Shown in pieces: positions 38,101 to 47,959 of a stretch of 64,000 nucleotides of DNA. Origin of the DNA: Aphis gossypii (taxonomy: Eukaryota; Arthropoda; Insecta; Hemiptera; Aphididae). Positions within the stretch are counted from its first letter, which is position 1; the number at the start of each line of letters is the position of its first letter. Under the pieces are notes generated by a model that was not told where the DNA came from, made no database searches, and was given only the letters and a program-made list of their open reading frames with translations. Location: positions 8,949,213 to 9,013,212 of the forward strand of contig NC_065531.1 in the NCBI RefSeq assembly GCF_020184175.1. The letters run 5' to 3'. The position numbers were made by a program, and so were the translations under genes.

Positions 38101-38737
38101 AAAAAAGAATACTACTTATTATTATAAACAGTACATTTGTAGAACGCATTAAGTAACAATCATAATTATCATGAACTCTCTACATTAGTATTTTAAATAT
38201 GACAATACAACTAAAATAATTTTTATTAACAATAACGAGTATGCAATACAAGTTAGTAGTTCTTTCTTCTTTATTTGTTTATAATTTATTATTAAAGGAA
38301 ACTAATGACTATAGTAGTAATGAGAATGTCAAACATGACCTGTTTAAAGTATCTACTAAATAAAAACCTCAAACTGAAGTCATATGAATCTTTTGAAGCA
38401 CTTCTATAAACTTAATTTTAAATAATGATAATATAGAAATAAAACTTACAATAACAAAATACATATATGTACTTTATACATGTTCCACTAATAATTCAAT
38501 ATTTTAATGATGGGTATATTTTATATTATTTGTTGAAATAATAATTTTACGTTTAAAAACTAATACTAGTTAAGGGTTCTTAAATTTATTATCAAATTAT
38601 TCTTATGGTTCATATAAATAAAACATTCAATAATAAAAAAAGGTATATTCTATTAAATCACTTACAGATCTTCCAATAAGGTCAGTCGGCTAAATACATG
38701 TTCATCTATCTCCGTAATATTGTTACTGGCCACATCT
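12578..38737 (-). CDS. rk: type B LGR GPCR, bursicon receptor (LGR2/rickets), 5'-incomplete, 16 exons
   Basis: This entry spans the gene; exons are listed separately. The joined protein (about 1,119 residues from the first exon seen) has 17 LRRs (residues 1-about 440), a cysteine-flanked hinge (to about 545), seven helices (about 557-820) and a long tail. Repeat count and order, including short 22-23-residue repeats 8, 11 and 13, match vertebrate LGR4/5/6. The transmembrane core has LAAADFFMG in TM2, ERNYAI at the end of TM3 and NSCCNPFLY in TM7, and the tail motif GIGRCRHSSNFSNRQTP is one I recall from insect rickets proteins. In insects this receptor binds the bursicon heterodimer, signals through Gs/cAMP and drives cuticle tanning and wing expansion. 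The N-terminal exon is missing. Other LGR classes (LGR1 glycoprotein hormone type, LGR3 relaxin type) have fewer repeats. Confidence 0.9.
14210..14404 (-). CDS. rk: receptor exon: hinge end, TM1, most of TM2
   Basis: 195 nt between acceptor tattatag and donor gtatag. It starts by completing Gly, then PFLPCQDLFDWWTLRCGVW. TM1 contains the class A hallmark GN (LGNGTVVF) and TM2 LAAADFF. The conserved Cys in FLPC pairs in LGRs with cysteines of the LRR cap region. Both junctions are phase 1 and in frame with the neighbours. Confidence 0.95.
14477..14653 (-). CDS. rk: receptor exon: hinge region
   Basis: 177 nt between acceptor aaatttacag and donor gtaaat. It encodes NLSKKFGTQVNDLW... to KCLPLPG. 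It has one N-glycosylation sequon (NLS) and a run of acidic residues (YMEEYFEEQQLE), and ends in the conserved Cys-x-P-x-PG of the LGR hinge that joins the next exon as PGPFLPC. Confidence 0.93.
14654..16788 (-). other. receptor intron
   Basis: 2.1 kb of AT-rich sequence separating the LRR cap from the hinge. No additional exon or RNA gene seen. Confidence 0.7.
16789..17093 (-). CDS. rk: receptor exon: LRR17, C-terminal cap, hinge start
   Basis: 305 nt, acceptor ctatttacag, donor gttagt. It encodes NVGKNVFEHLPTKGLERL, a second short repeat-like strand, then FPRIQSLVLSYAYHCCSF, which is the CC motif of the LGR C-terminal LRR cap. A Ser/Pro-rich hinge with the sequon NSS follows. Phase 1 at both ends with neighbours in frame. 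Confidence 0.95.
17174..17245 (-). CDS. rk: receptor exon: LRR16
   Basis: 72 nt, one 24-residue repeat (DLESNKIDRIDDETFLSF...). Acceptor ttccag, donor gtacgt; phase 2 at both ends. Confidence 0.95.
17279..17375 (-). promoter_or_regulatory. two CTCF-like motifs in a 147-nt intron
   Basis: Read on the minus strand, 17279-17295 contains CATAGATGGCGCC and 17358-17375 contains CTACCACTAGATGTC. The first matches the core AGATGGCGCC and the second the CCACTAGATG half of the insect/vertebrate CTCF motif. Both point the same way. Motif match only; binding is inferred. Confidence 0.3.
17393..17536 (-). CDS. rk: receptor exon: LRR14-15
   Basis: 144 nt, two 24-residue repeats (DLANNHIASLDGSLF... and LLGHNYITSVPRDAF...). 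Strong donor gtaagtgt; phase 2 at both ends. Confidence 0.95.
17886..17951 (-). CDS. rk: receptor exon: LRR13 (short)
   Basis: 66 nt, a 22-residue repeat (DIKWNRLSRIPNLNKCKEL). The short length at this position matches the short repeat in vertebrate LGR4/5/6. Donor gtgagt. Confidence 0.94.
18030..18170 (-). CDS. rk: receptor exon: LRR11-12
   Basis: 141 nt, two repeats. The first (VLSEARELTEFPNLNGTSAL) is 23 residues and strikingly like the corresponding TEFPDL..GT repeat of vertebrate LGR5. The second contains SIPDTLCTTCPKL. Donor gtaagt. Confidence 0.95.
18252..18395 (-). CDS. rk: receptor exon: LRR9-10
   Basis: 144 nt, two 24-residue repeats (SLSGNNIKFVPEGVL..., ELKGNPLIGVHPYAF...). The NN-I-F-P and NP-I patterns match LGR4/5/6 repeats 9 and 10. 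Acceptor tttcag, donor gtgagt. Confidence 0.95.
18396..21260 (-). other. receptor intron
   Basis: 2.9 kb, AT-rich. Open frames at 19159-19350 and 21026-21214 have no coding features. No exon expected here, since repeats 8 and 9 join directly. Confidence 0.7.
21261..21329 (-). CDS. rk: receptor exon: LRR8 (short)
   Basis: 69 nt, a 23-residue repeat (ELDDNQLDTIPVALAKLTSL). The length matches the 23-residue repeat 8 of LGR4/5/6. Acceptor tttccag, donor gtaaga. Confidence 0.94.
21390..21770. promoter_or_regulatory. CpG-dense patch in receptor intron
   Basis: Abrupt rise in CpG content next to the LRR8 exon, with GACGGC, CGACGACG and GGCGGTGATGG tracts. Overlapping frames on both strands are open but share no family features. 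It could be an internal promoter, a non-coding exon or an inserted fragment; none is shown. Confidence 0.3.
21960..22310. repeat. candidate interspersed repeat (aphid-like)
   Basis: A segment from the GTGTATGTGTATGTATGTG stretch through the T-rich AAACGAACAACCGTTGACA end. It resembles repeats I recall from aphid assemblies. That is memory, not alignment. No terminal repeats or coding capacity were identified. The partial tandem TGTATG units are directly visible. Confidence 0.4.
22430..22720. promoter_or_regulatory. GC-richer patch in receptor intron
   Basis: Plus-strand frame 22466-22750 is open but has no usable ATG. Translation is low complexity (TTIDTTPPPPSPLTTTP). It could be a non-coding exon or regulatory DNA. 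Flanks are AT-rich intron. Confidence 0.25.
24375..24446 (-). CDS. rk: receptor exon: LRR7
   Basis: 72 nt, LLKRNQIEFVDETAFESLTS; acceptor tttatag, donor gtgagt; phase 2 at both ends. Confidence 0.94.
25642..25713 (-). CDS. rk: receptor exon: LRR6
   Basis: 72 nt, NLGSNSIVDISNDSFSSLPN; acceptor taattacag, donor gtaagt; phase 2 at both ends. Confidence 0.94.
25970..26345. repeat. candidate interspersed repeat (aphid-like)
   Basis: Runs from about GTGTCGATAAAA to GGTACCCACTTGCCGAC. The latter part (CCCCACCCCCTAATGTACAGC) is compositionally foreign to the intron. It resembles recurring aphid genomic repeats from memory. It could be another part of the same family as the 21.96-22.31 kb segment. 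No coding capacity or terminal repeats identified. Confidence 0.4.
26346..28368 (-). other. receptor intron, middle part
   Basis: AT-rich. ORFs at 26987-27184 and 27902-28121 are mutually overlapping and show no family features. A run of 16 A occurs near 28124. Confidence 0.6.
28369..28431 (+). other. exon-like 63-nt segment inside a receptor intron
   Basis: On the plus strand AG is followed by 21 codons, VHLVGTPAEYQTIKADEVIV then E, then a near-perfect donor GAG|gtaagt. It is clearly less AT-rich than its surroundings. The GTPAE stretch recalls M20 peptidases, which is too little to assign. The opposite strand also has an acceptor (28438) and donor (after 28341) flanking an open 97-nt frame. 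Strand and status (nested exon or decayed copy) are unresolved. Confidence 0.3.
28885..29028 (-). CDS. rk: receptor exon: LRR4-5
   Basis: 144 nt, two repeats (QLDQNHLTEIDDRCFDQLSQ..., RLENNKLTKVPKQAL...). Acceptor tttttag, donor gtgagt; phase 2 at both ends. Confidence 0.95.
29383..29454 (-). CDS. rk: receptor exon: LRR3 (divergent)
   Basis: 72 nt, SFQKCQLVRAPCETFQSFRQ. The repeat has Cys where Asn is usual and a second Cys, so it is a weaker LRR. Acceptor tatatag, donor gtaaga; phase 2 at both ends, in frame. Confidence 0.9.
30112..30183 (-). CDS. rk: receptor exon: LRR2
   Basis: 72 nt, VLADNPIKEIHPGAFLNNIW; acceptor gtttcag, donor gtaagt; phase 2 at both ends. Confidence 0.94.
30184..38665 (-). 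other. receptor intron (8.5 kb)
   Basis: Uniformly AT-rich, with an AAT microsatellite at 33201-33219. No long ORF and no exon-like segment recognised on either strand. Confidence 0.7.
38666..38737 (-). CDS. rk: receptor exon: LRR1, first exon found
   Basis: 72 nt, DVASNNITEIDEHVFSRLTL; acceptor gtttttag, donor gtaagt. It aligns with repeat 1 of LGR4/5/6, which in vertebrates follows directly on exon 1. The preceding exon must therefore end with two bases of a codon completed by A (for example a Leu codon). Confidence 0.94.
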
Positions 38738-41700
38738 CTAAAAACAAAATAATTCATATTTAAATAAGTTTCAACATTTTCAAAATGGGACAAACTAAAA
38801 TTTTGTTCACTTAAAATAATTATTAACTATTTAATTGAATTTATTGATTCGGAATGGAAATTAAATTTATTAATTCCTTAGTCAGTCCCACAACTTAATG
38901 TTTCATTAAAGTGTATTTTAAAATACCATTTACTAAATAAACGATAATTTCATCAATGAACTTCTTCGCCTTTAAAGGCATTAATCTTCGGGCGCATACT
39001 CACCCATTTAGTTTTCCAATATTATTGATGACATTGAACAAATAACTTTAGGTCAATAATACAAACATACATAATGGAAAATAAATATATTATTTTATAT
39101 TTTTTGAGAAAGAAGTGTTTTTAAGTTGTTTCAATTACATTTCTAAACGCACGGATTTTCTAATAAATTCTACTGAAATATAGAAATGTCATATTTATTA
39201 TCACTTGAATTTTATTTTTATTTTCCAATGCGATTATCTATATGATAATGAATGCTATTTAAATGTTTAAGTTTAAAAATTGTTATGTAACTTAAAATAA
39301 ATGATACGGTATTAAGTATTGTCTGTATGTATTAAGAAATAAAAATACCATTAAGTGGACGTTTAAAAACACTAAAATGGATTTTCTTACAATAATATTT
39401 GATTTTATTTATTTAAACTTTGTCTGTGGTAAATTATAGTATTGTACATTAAAATTCGTATACTCTAAATGTACAAAACAATTTAAGAATAATAGAGTTA
39501 AAATAAATTCGTCATCGGGTGTATTTTAACGTGCCCCCCAAAAAAAAAACTTATTGAAAAGTTACCAAACACACACATAAACAAAATTGTTTGTCAAAGC
39601 ATTTCTCCCGGGTATATGTCACGCAAAAAGGGCTGATTGGAAAGAAAGGATAGAGATGATTTGCTGAATAAAATTTGTTGCCAGTGACACAATCCAAATA
39701 TCTGGTCGAAAAAATTGAATACATTTTTCAACGCATAGTTCAATAACCCTCAAAGACACTCAACGTCAAAACTAAGTCGTTGCAGAGATGAATTATAGTG
39801 GGCTTACGAAAAAAAAAATAAAATGAAACGAAGCTATTAATCATCGGCGGATAATCCTCGAGCTCCAGTACTATAAAAACAACGCGTTATCATTTTCTTT
39901 ATTTCCCTTCAAAACAATAAACGATAATCGACCAATTTTTATATATACGCCTGGAGTACCCAAATACGATGATAAATTCGAAACCACTCAAACCAGTCTA
40001 CTGCTGCACTGATGATAGAGAGTAAAGGGTGAAAAAAATACCAGAAAAGAAATAAATTATTGTTTGACGGTTGGGTTGGATGAGTGGAGAGAATTGCAAT
40101 TTTTCAGCTTAAGTACAAAACCTGGTTTGGGGTGAGAGTTTTGGCTTACACAAGGTTTAATGTCTCTGTTTCATTCAGTCTATGTCATTAACAACAAAAA
40201 CAACAGGGCCAGCCCATTATTTGTAGCTATCAGTGTGTGAATGATTAACCGTTTCGTTATAGTGACCTGCCGACTGAAGAAAATATATAAAATGTTATTA
40301 AAATATTAGGCTGAAAAAAATATTATCTACTTTTACTTATGTCTTTGCAGATCCAACATGCACTAAGATAGCTATTAGTATAATACGTCAAAGATACTTT
40401 CTTAGAAACAACTAAAAGTAATATTTTTTAAATAACTCATGTGTTACTCAAACAAAAATATACACAAAAACTAATTTAATTAAAATGTTTAGTTATATGT
40501 TGAATTCTAGATCTTTGAACCTTCCAAAGTAATTATGTCAAAATGAAACAAAATAGTATAAGCATTTTGTGCACGTGTATAAATTTACTTTCAGTTTTTA
40601 TCTCGTCTAATATGCTGAAAAACGATAAAAACTTTCGTAATAAGGATCACGGCTATAATACTAAACGTTAAGTCCCCAAAACCCATCTTATGCTACTTTT
40701 ATGTTTTCATTTAAAGAAGAAGGCATCTCTTCTTGTTTATTGGTAGTGAACGTCGATCGTGTTAACGAATCTTATTAGACTTAAGGGTTAAAAAAGTGAT
40801 TAATTAAACCTATAAATCCGAAAAGTTATCAATCATCAACATTTCTAATGAAACAGCAATTTTTCCCCTTTCATATTTTTAAAAATTTTACGGGTAATAG
40901 AGGTTTTTGTTAATGTGTAAACACTCAACACTACTAAAATCATACACAATAATTGTGTAACCACAACAACAGAAAATATTTATTAAAATTTATACTAAAG
41001 ATGAAGTTTATTAATTTAATCACACTTTTAATAAATTTTAGAATTATATTTATAACATACTATAGATAATATTTAGTATGCAAATATGTAACCATTGGAG
41101 TTATACCAATATAATATTTTAACTATTTTTCTACTATCGTATTATACAATTGCAATAAAACGTTTGAAAATTTAAACTAAATTATAAAATTGAATAAACG
41201 ATGATAATTTATTTTTAATGCTCATAATTTTAAGTAATTTTATTTTAAAAGAAAATTAATTAAACAACAAAATGTTAAAAACAACTCATTTAAAAAAGTT
41301 ATTTGTTTCAGTAAGTAAATATATTTATTCAATGATTGATTAATTTTTAATCATCTTTAATTGACTTATTTTAAAAATGTCCATACATTTTCATTAGATT
41401 AATTTATATTAATACGAAATATTGACGTTTTGACTTGACTTATTAGTAATTTAGTATGTTTTAGTTAAACACTAATAACTAATTTTTAGTTAATATTTTA
41501 ATTATATTTAATGGAATTGTAAATTTAAATATATTATTTCAAATAGTTTTATTCAGATATGTATTTAAATTTAAATTTTGGCTCTTTAACAATGAACCTA
41601 ACGGATGAAAATATTGATAAAGTATACGCCCATTTATTTGTTGAATGCCATTTAAATAATCCGAGTCATTCATACGGCTTTAATATGGTTTTAGGGCCAA

Positions 41701-42380
41701 CTGTTTAAATCTAAACATTTCTTTAGGGGGGCGTGGATAGAATAGCGTTCTAGGTTTTTACACCATAGATAATAATATTGTAAGTCCGAAAGCGACTGTA
41801 TAAGGGAATACAAGATTTGGCCTACCATTGTGTTCGAAAAAATCTGTTTTATGAGTTTGACCTCCTTACAACTCAAAAATCCTCTTTCACAAAATTAATT
41901 AATAAAATAGATTCACGAATAAATAAAATTTATTTCAACATTAGGCTATTCAATTTGTATTATTAATTTAAAATAGTCAAATATATTATGGATCAATTGC
42001 TAAATATAAATTATTATAGTAACATAATCGTCTTTCAATAATATGCCATAGATGTAAATGTTTAATGTACTTATGTATGTATTTTATGTAGTTAAAAAAT
42101 GTATAATCTAACATAACAATCAAACATATTTTAGGTTCAGATATTTTTATTTTTATGATTAAGTATAAAAAAAAAAACTATGCAGACAATTAGTCTAAAA
42201 ACCTGTTCGACGAGATTGTTGATTCTTTATTTTACACTTTTAGGCATAACCCATTATTATATTATGCCTAATTATTTTTTTTTTTTATTATTTTATGCAA
42301 CAGCAACTCTTATTGCGTAATCGTAGGTATGCTCTTAGAGAAAAAAAAATAGATTTGTGTAAATTTAATAAAAATAAAAT
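38738..42380. other. AT-rich sequence, presumed receptor intron 1
   Basis: No gene seen. A strong minus-strand donor near 39003 has an open frame before it, but it would place Gly-Asp before LRR1 and has no cysteine cap. Confidence 0.5.
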
Positions 42381-42436
42381 CTGTGGCACGAAATACGTCG
42401 AATTCGGAATATTTGACTTTTCAACCACGTGCGATA

Positions 42437-42655
42437 ATGGAGTCAACTAATTTCCGGGGTAAATTTCCCTTTCGTAATGTTCTCGTAAAGTCTCATGGTG
42501 ACGGCGGATGTAGCAGGTATTTAGGGCTCGCCGTAATAGTACCGGAAGCGTTGAGATGCGGAGGAGGAGGTGGTTGGCGTGTCCGGGTTGGGAGCGAAAG
42601 AAACACTCGGAAAGCGGCGACGACTACGACGACCACGGTGGCAGTGGCAAAGTAG
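42437..42655 (+). other. small ORF (72 codons) in CpG patch
   Basis: ATG at 42437 to TAG at 42655. Begins MESTNFRGKFPFRNVLV, contains GGGGG and a Thr run. The opposite strand is also open (42939-42493), as expected in GC-rich DNA. No family features; probably not coding. Confidence 0.12.
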
Positions 42656-43091
42656 TCGAACGTAATGTCGAGAGTGGAAGGAAAATGAATTACGACCGCA
42701 GATAACGGCGGACTCAGGTAATAATTATTTCGTAATGAGTACCGGCGACCGCTGAGACTAATATTGCACACGAACCTGAATCTAAGCGCCGTATACTGTA
42801 ATTGATATTTACGACGATCGGTTCGCGGGTACGTATATTGGCGAGGTAAATCGTTTTGCATTTTTGGGAGACCGCTAATCGCCGTGGTTACTGTCAACAT
42901 CATAGTGGTGAGAGGGGGGGAGACGAGTGTAGTGGCCACAAAAATCTTTTCAGCATATACGCGAGCTCACCAAAACCAAAAGTCGGTTTAACTGTTAGGT
43001 AAACGAGGCGCGAAGGTGGAAGTGGTGGGAACTCAGGGTGTTTGTATGTGCGTGTAGGAGGGGTATGGGGCGTTCTACCATCCACCCACTC

Positions 43092-43099
43092 TATATAAG
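43092..43099 (+). promoter_or_regulatory. canonical TATA box TATATAAG
   Basis: Exact TATAWAAR match inside the CpG patch, with initiator-like CTCA about 35-40 nt downstream (near 43130). No gene recognised downstream on the plus strand. The same site reads less well (TTATATAG) on the minus strand. Confidence 0.3.
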
Positions 43100-43353
43100 C
43101 CTTTGGAGGACAACATGACTATAAATCTGTCTCACGCAAAAGCGTTAAATCCAATTAAGGGCGTTTTCCATTAAGATTATTCGGAGAGCCAACGACCTCG
43201 CCGCAAAACCACTGCACAAAAATATACGTATATACATAGACATTATGTAACGATAAGTGTCCGCAAACGGAGAGAAACGGTCGTCGTCGTCATCGTCGTA
43301 GAATACGGAGGAAAGAAGAAAACGAAAAAAAAAAACAAAAAACGAAAAGTATT

Positions 43354-43548
43354 TTATTTGTTTAATTCTGCACTGTGACGCAAACGGCAGAGGCAGCGTG
43401 TCTCTCGGATATCTTTTTCCTTTTTCTTTTCCGTTCCTTTTTTTCCACCGCTATCTCTTTCACTCCACTCGTCAACTCCCTTTAGTTTTTGTAGTAAATC
43501 ATCCGGGCGAGTTACACTATTTTTAATTTCCGGCCAAAGGGACGACAT
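43354..43548 (-). other. small ORF (64 codons), charged product
   Basis: ATG at 43548 to TAA at 43354. Begins MSSLWPEIKNSVTRPDDLLQ, followed by a Lys/Glu-rich stretch. It has a plausible amphipathic composition but no known family. Several in-frame upstream ATGs exist. It could be a small protein, a first coding exon, or chance in GC-richer DNA. Confidence 0.2.
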
Positions 43549-43830
43549 GACACGGACACATACGCACATACACATACGCACAACAGCACGCATGCGCGTA
43601 CTTACGTACTATGTATTCATAATAAAATGGAGATAAATTCAGAGTGGTTAAATGGGTCGGAACGGTATGGCAATATAGCGACGCAGATCGGGTAATACGA
43701 TATTATATTGTGCCATTGAAAATACATCAATCAACCTAATTACCTACTAAACGAATTTTAACGTTAGACGGATAATTTTTAATCTTAAGGTTATACACAA
43801 ACTGTTTACAGTAAGCTCGTTATTATGATA

Positions 43831-43857
43831 GTGTGTGTGTGTGTGTGTGTGTGTGTG
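43831..43857. repeat. (GT)13 microsatellite
   Basis: Thirteen perfect GT units, directly visible. Confidence 0.95.
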
Positions 43858-43859
43858 GT

Positions 43860-46800
43860 TAGGGTAGAAAAAAACCAAGAGGAACTTTATACTATTGTCT
43901 TTTTGGTGAATTTCCGGCCCGTTGAAATATTTAAAAGGTTTTTTTTCTTCGTACCCCACAACCCATAAACCAGCCGCTTTGGTTAAATTGCCCGGGATGT
44001 AATCTTATTTTGAGCTAGTGGGCCAGATATTTTTTCTTTGCTTATTTTTTCCCTGCTTTTACGCATATATTCTCTCACTAAACCATATTTTTTTTTGTAC
44101 GGTAAACAAACAAATTTTTTTATTATGCTTGGCAACCACCAAAATTGTACGTGCATCCCGAACAATATTGTTTTTTGTACCTTTACCTATATTTTTAGTT
44201 TTTACAGTATTTTTTTTTACAGTTTATAATAAACCAAGATAATGGTTACTACGATAACAAACGAAAATAATATGTATTTTTTTTAATTAAAACCTAAATT
44301 TATAAATTATTATTTTAAATGATAGATGGATTACAGTAAGTAGTTATGATAATATGTTTATACGTAATACAAATAATAGTGTTATAGAATATTATGCTAC
44401 AAAAGATTTAAATACTCATCAATATTTCTTGCCAAAATAATAAATTATTTCTCAAAACGACAACACGATTTTAAACAATTTTAAAATACGTAATTTATTT
44501 TAAATAATAACTTGACATTTTAAAATAATACTACAGTTTATAAATCTATAGTTCTACTAAGTTATCAAATATTTTAAGTTTCTGAAAACATCTGTAACAG
44601 CAATAAATTTCACAACAGACAGAGTATTATATACATTCAAACTTTTGAATACCGAAGTAAACGGAGAGATATTCGAAAAACCATTGGTAGTCATATAACA
44701 TGACATTTGATTGTGTTGTATAAAATTTAAATGAAGTATTTCACTTGTAAACATTATTCGAATTATCATGATTTTATTGACACGCAAAAATATCGAGTTT
44801 AAAATGTAATACAACACATGTAATCAAATAATTTCTTGTATATAAATTAAATTTAATGCTCATAGTACCATTAAACAACCATTTAAATAAACATATGAGT
44901 TAAATATATTTCAGTTTGAAAAAAAAAGTTTATGAGATTATTTTATGAATACCATTAAGTATCAAAATATAATTAACCTAAATCATCTGCAATTTATTTT
45001 AAGTTACAGTAAATCGATAAATACTAAACACGTAGGTAAACAGCATTTCTTTTTCATACATAATCCAATAACATTTCCCAATGGACAATATCCATACATA
45101 AAAATAAATTATTTATTTACACCCTATAGGTAGGCTGTTTTTAACAAAAATAAAAACGACCCATTAACTTACATTAATAAAATTATATACTTTTTTACGA
45201 GCGATTCTGCAAATAACTAAGATAAATAAACATATAAGCTCCACATGATTATGTTTAATCTGTTTGGCAATCAAATAGATAATCATATTATGAACGTTTT
45301 TTTACCATAATATAACACATGAAACTTGATATTTCGGAATAACTTTGTAATAAATTACGTTTTTAGGTCAACGGAGTTATATTGTGGAGATTGAACGGTA
45401 GTTATACAACAATAGTTTTTTTTTGTTAGATGTCAAGGAAAAATAAAATAAATACGTATCCGAGAGTGAATAAATAATGCATACACAATTCGTTTTGTAC
45501 GATCTGTGACGTTACGTTTTACGACCATTGAAATATTGTACTAACTTGAAATCGCCTATCATCTATTAGTATCATTTATAGGTACATAATATGAATTACA
45601 TATTTTATTTTATCTAATAATAACGGTAAACTAAATAAGGATACTTTGTTTTCATATAAATTCAAGTATTAAATATTAATTTTAACCCATTGTACATTAA
45701 ATTACGTAAGTAGATTATAATAGTATATTCTACTTGTACTGATATTGTCTACTAATTGATCAATAAATAAACAATACATTACCAATCACAGGTACCTAAT
45801 AAATGGATGTTTTATCTAATGATGTAACGTAATGTATAATATAGACTGCAATACTGCATATTTTATTGTACCGTATAATTCATAAAATATATCATAAAAC
45901 TAAAGCGCTTTATAAAATAACCAATAAATTTAAATTATATTGTAATATACTCGTATAAACTCATTGAAAACATCTTTAATATACAATTTGTATTCAAAAT
46001 ATGAACAAATATTTTTTAATATTTTTTATATTACACACCAAAATTGTTTACCTAATTTTTAATTGATATAAATTATTAATTTTAAAAACCGCAGTTCAAT
46101 TAAAATGGCTAGGATATTTATGTTTTGTTTAATTGCTTACTTTTTAAAAATAATAATTTAATAATTTCAATAAATTGTAATTTTTATGATTAAATATACG
46201 TAGATAATTTTATTTTGTTTAAAATGTACCTATGGATTATTCTAAGTTATCAACGTCTTATAGATTTTTTGATAATATGTATTTGCTTGTTAGATTATTA
46301 TAAATTATAAATTATTAATAAATAAACTTGCTAGGAGACAAAAGTATTTTTCTATAGCGAGTTAATTTTCTATGAACTTATTTAAGTTATAGCTTATTAA
46401 ATTTCACATTATTTCCGTATAACAAGATTTTGTGTTTAATAATAATAATTAATAGATTGTTCAGGTTCTATAAGATAGTGTCTAAGGAATGTCTACTAAA
46501 AAGAGCTTTAATTTAAAAATCCATAAAACCTTCAAAAATCTTGTTCCATTTTTCGTAACTATTTTGTATACATTTTGAATATGTAGGTACCTATAATTTA
46601 TAGTACACATATTGCCATAAATGATAAAACCCTAGTACCTATCTAATTCAATTTTGTCGAATTATGTAATATCATAAGTTTATGTCCACAAAATATTATG
46701 TAATAAACAATGCATTTTTAACGTACTGTTTACACTAATAACAGTTATATTATAAAATATGAATTTATATATTATAATGAATTGACTGTATTTATTCATA

Positions 46801-47955
46801 TCAATGATAAAATAAATTTAAAACTATTTAAGTATTATTTTTTAATAAATGGTTGAATTCCAATTAATATAATCATACAATTATAGATTACTATTATGAT
46901 TTATGATACAATAAATTTCCAAATTTACTGACAAATTTTAGTTAAAGTATTAATAAAATAATTACATAAATATATATATATAAACATTTATTTAAAAATA
47001 ACACGTCTAATTATTCTACATCACTATATATTTTTAAAACCTACATATTTAGAAGAATCCTTTTTGTAACAAAAATGCGTTAATTACCTAGTTGCCCTCG
47101 CCCACTATAGCTTTTTGTATAAGCTTGTTTAAGCATACCACAACTATGATGTAAAATTAAAATTAAGGTGAGTTTTACTTGGCAACTGTAACATGAAATG
47201 CTTATTCAACCAAAAACAAATGTTCCAGTCTTAAAATATCATTTGTTGTAAATTGTAACTGAAAATTGTTTTTAAATAGTTCACATAATATTATATTTTA
47301 TGCTATTTTATTTTCAACATCTCAATCATTAAAAATACTCAATATATTCTTAAATATTGTAGTACTAATCTATTTATTAAAGAATAACATGCACTAATAT
47401 TATATATTATGTATCGGATTGACAATTTTTATAAAACGAAATAAAGTTATAATCGTTTTTAAAATTATTAAGTAATTTAGTAATTAGTAATAATCATTTT
47501 CATTCAGCCTGTACAGTAACACGAGTTACATTATATACAAACATATAACTGGTGACATCATAAAATTTTAGTGTGATAAAAAAAGTTTTTAACAATATGA
47601 TACCGAATTATACAACATCACTAATCTCTTTTTGCATACAATTGTTTTAATTAAATACATAACTATAACTTAAAATCGGGTGTCCAATTTTCTTGGCACT
47701 AAAATTATCATCAGAAAAGTGGTTTTGGACAAATCTGTTAGGGAAAATTTAATAAAAAAAAAACCAATGTTATGTAGTCAATAAAATATAAAAAACAAAG
47801 AGCAATATAAAATATATCGTCGGCATTTGAAATTATTCACGTTCAGACTAGCATTTTAAATGATTTTCAAGCACCGCGTATTATATATTACCCTGTATTA
47901 TTTGACAACAGTTGGAAAAAAGGAGTGAAAAAAAAAAAACAAAATCAAAAGGACA
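43860..47955. other. AT-rich sequence, no gene seen
   Basis: Short overlapping frames only (43983-44242, 44557-44817, 44945-45133), all AT-driven. No RNA gene or repeat structure recognised. Confidence 0.55.
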
Positions 47956-47959
47956 AACA

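Larger units (their letters stand above)
42380..43700. promoter_or_regulatory. CpG-dense patch, candidate promoter
   Basis: The longest CpG-rich patch in the window, about 1.3 kb, flanked by AT-rich DNA. It contains TATATAAG at 43092-43099 and TATAAAT at 43120-43126 (plus), an NRF1-like ACGCATGCGCG near 43590, and strong minus-strand donor motifs near 42968 (TTTTG|gtgagc) and 43605 (TAC|gtaagt). It lies upstream of receptor LRR1, so it is one candidate for a 5' non-coding exon. The only frames are unrecognised. Confidence 0.4.

Noticed and set aside
39003..39060. Minus-strand donor gtgagtat with an open frame that would join in phase to LRR1
   Set aside because: It would put Gly-Asp where a Leu-Asp junction is expected, contains no cysteine cap, and the frame hits a stop after about 16 codons.
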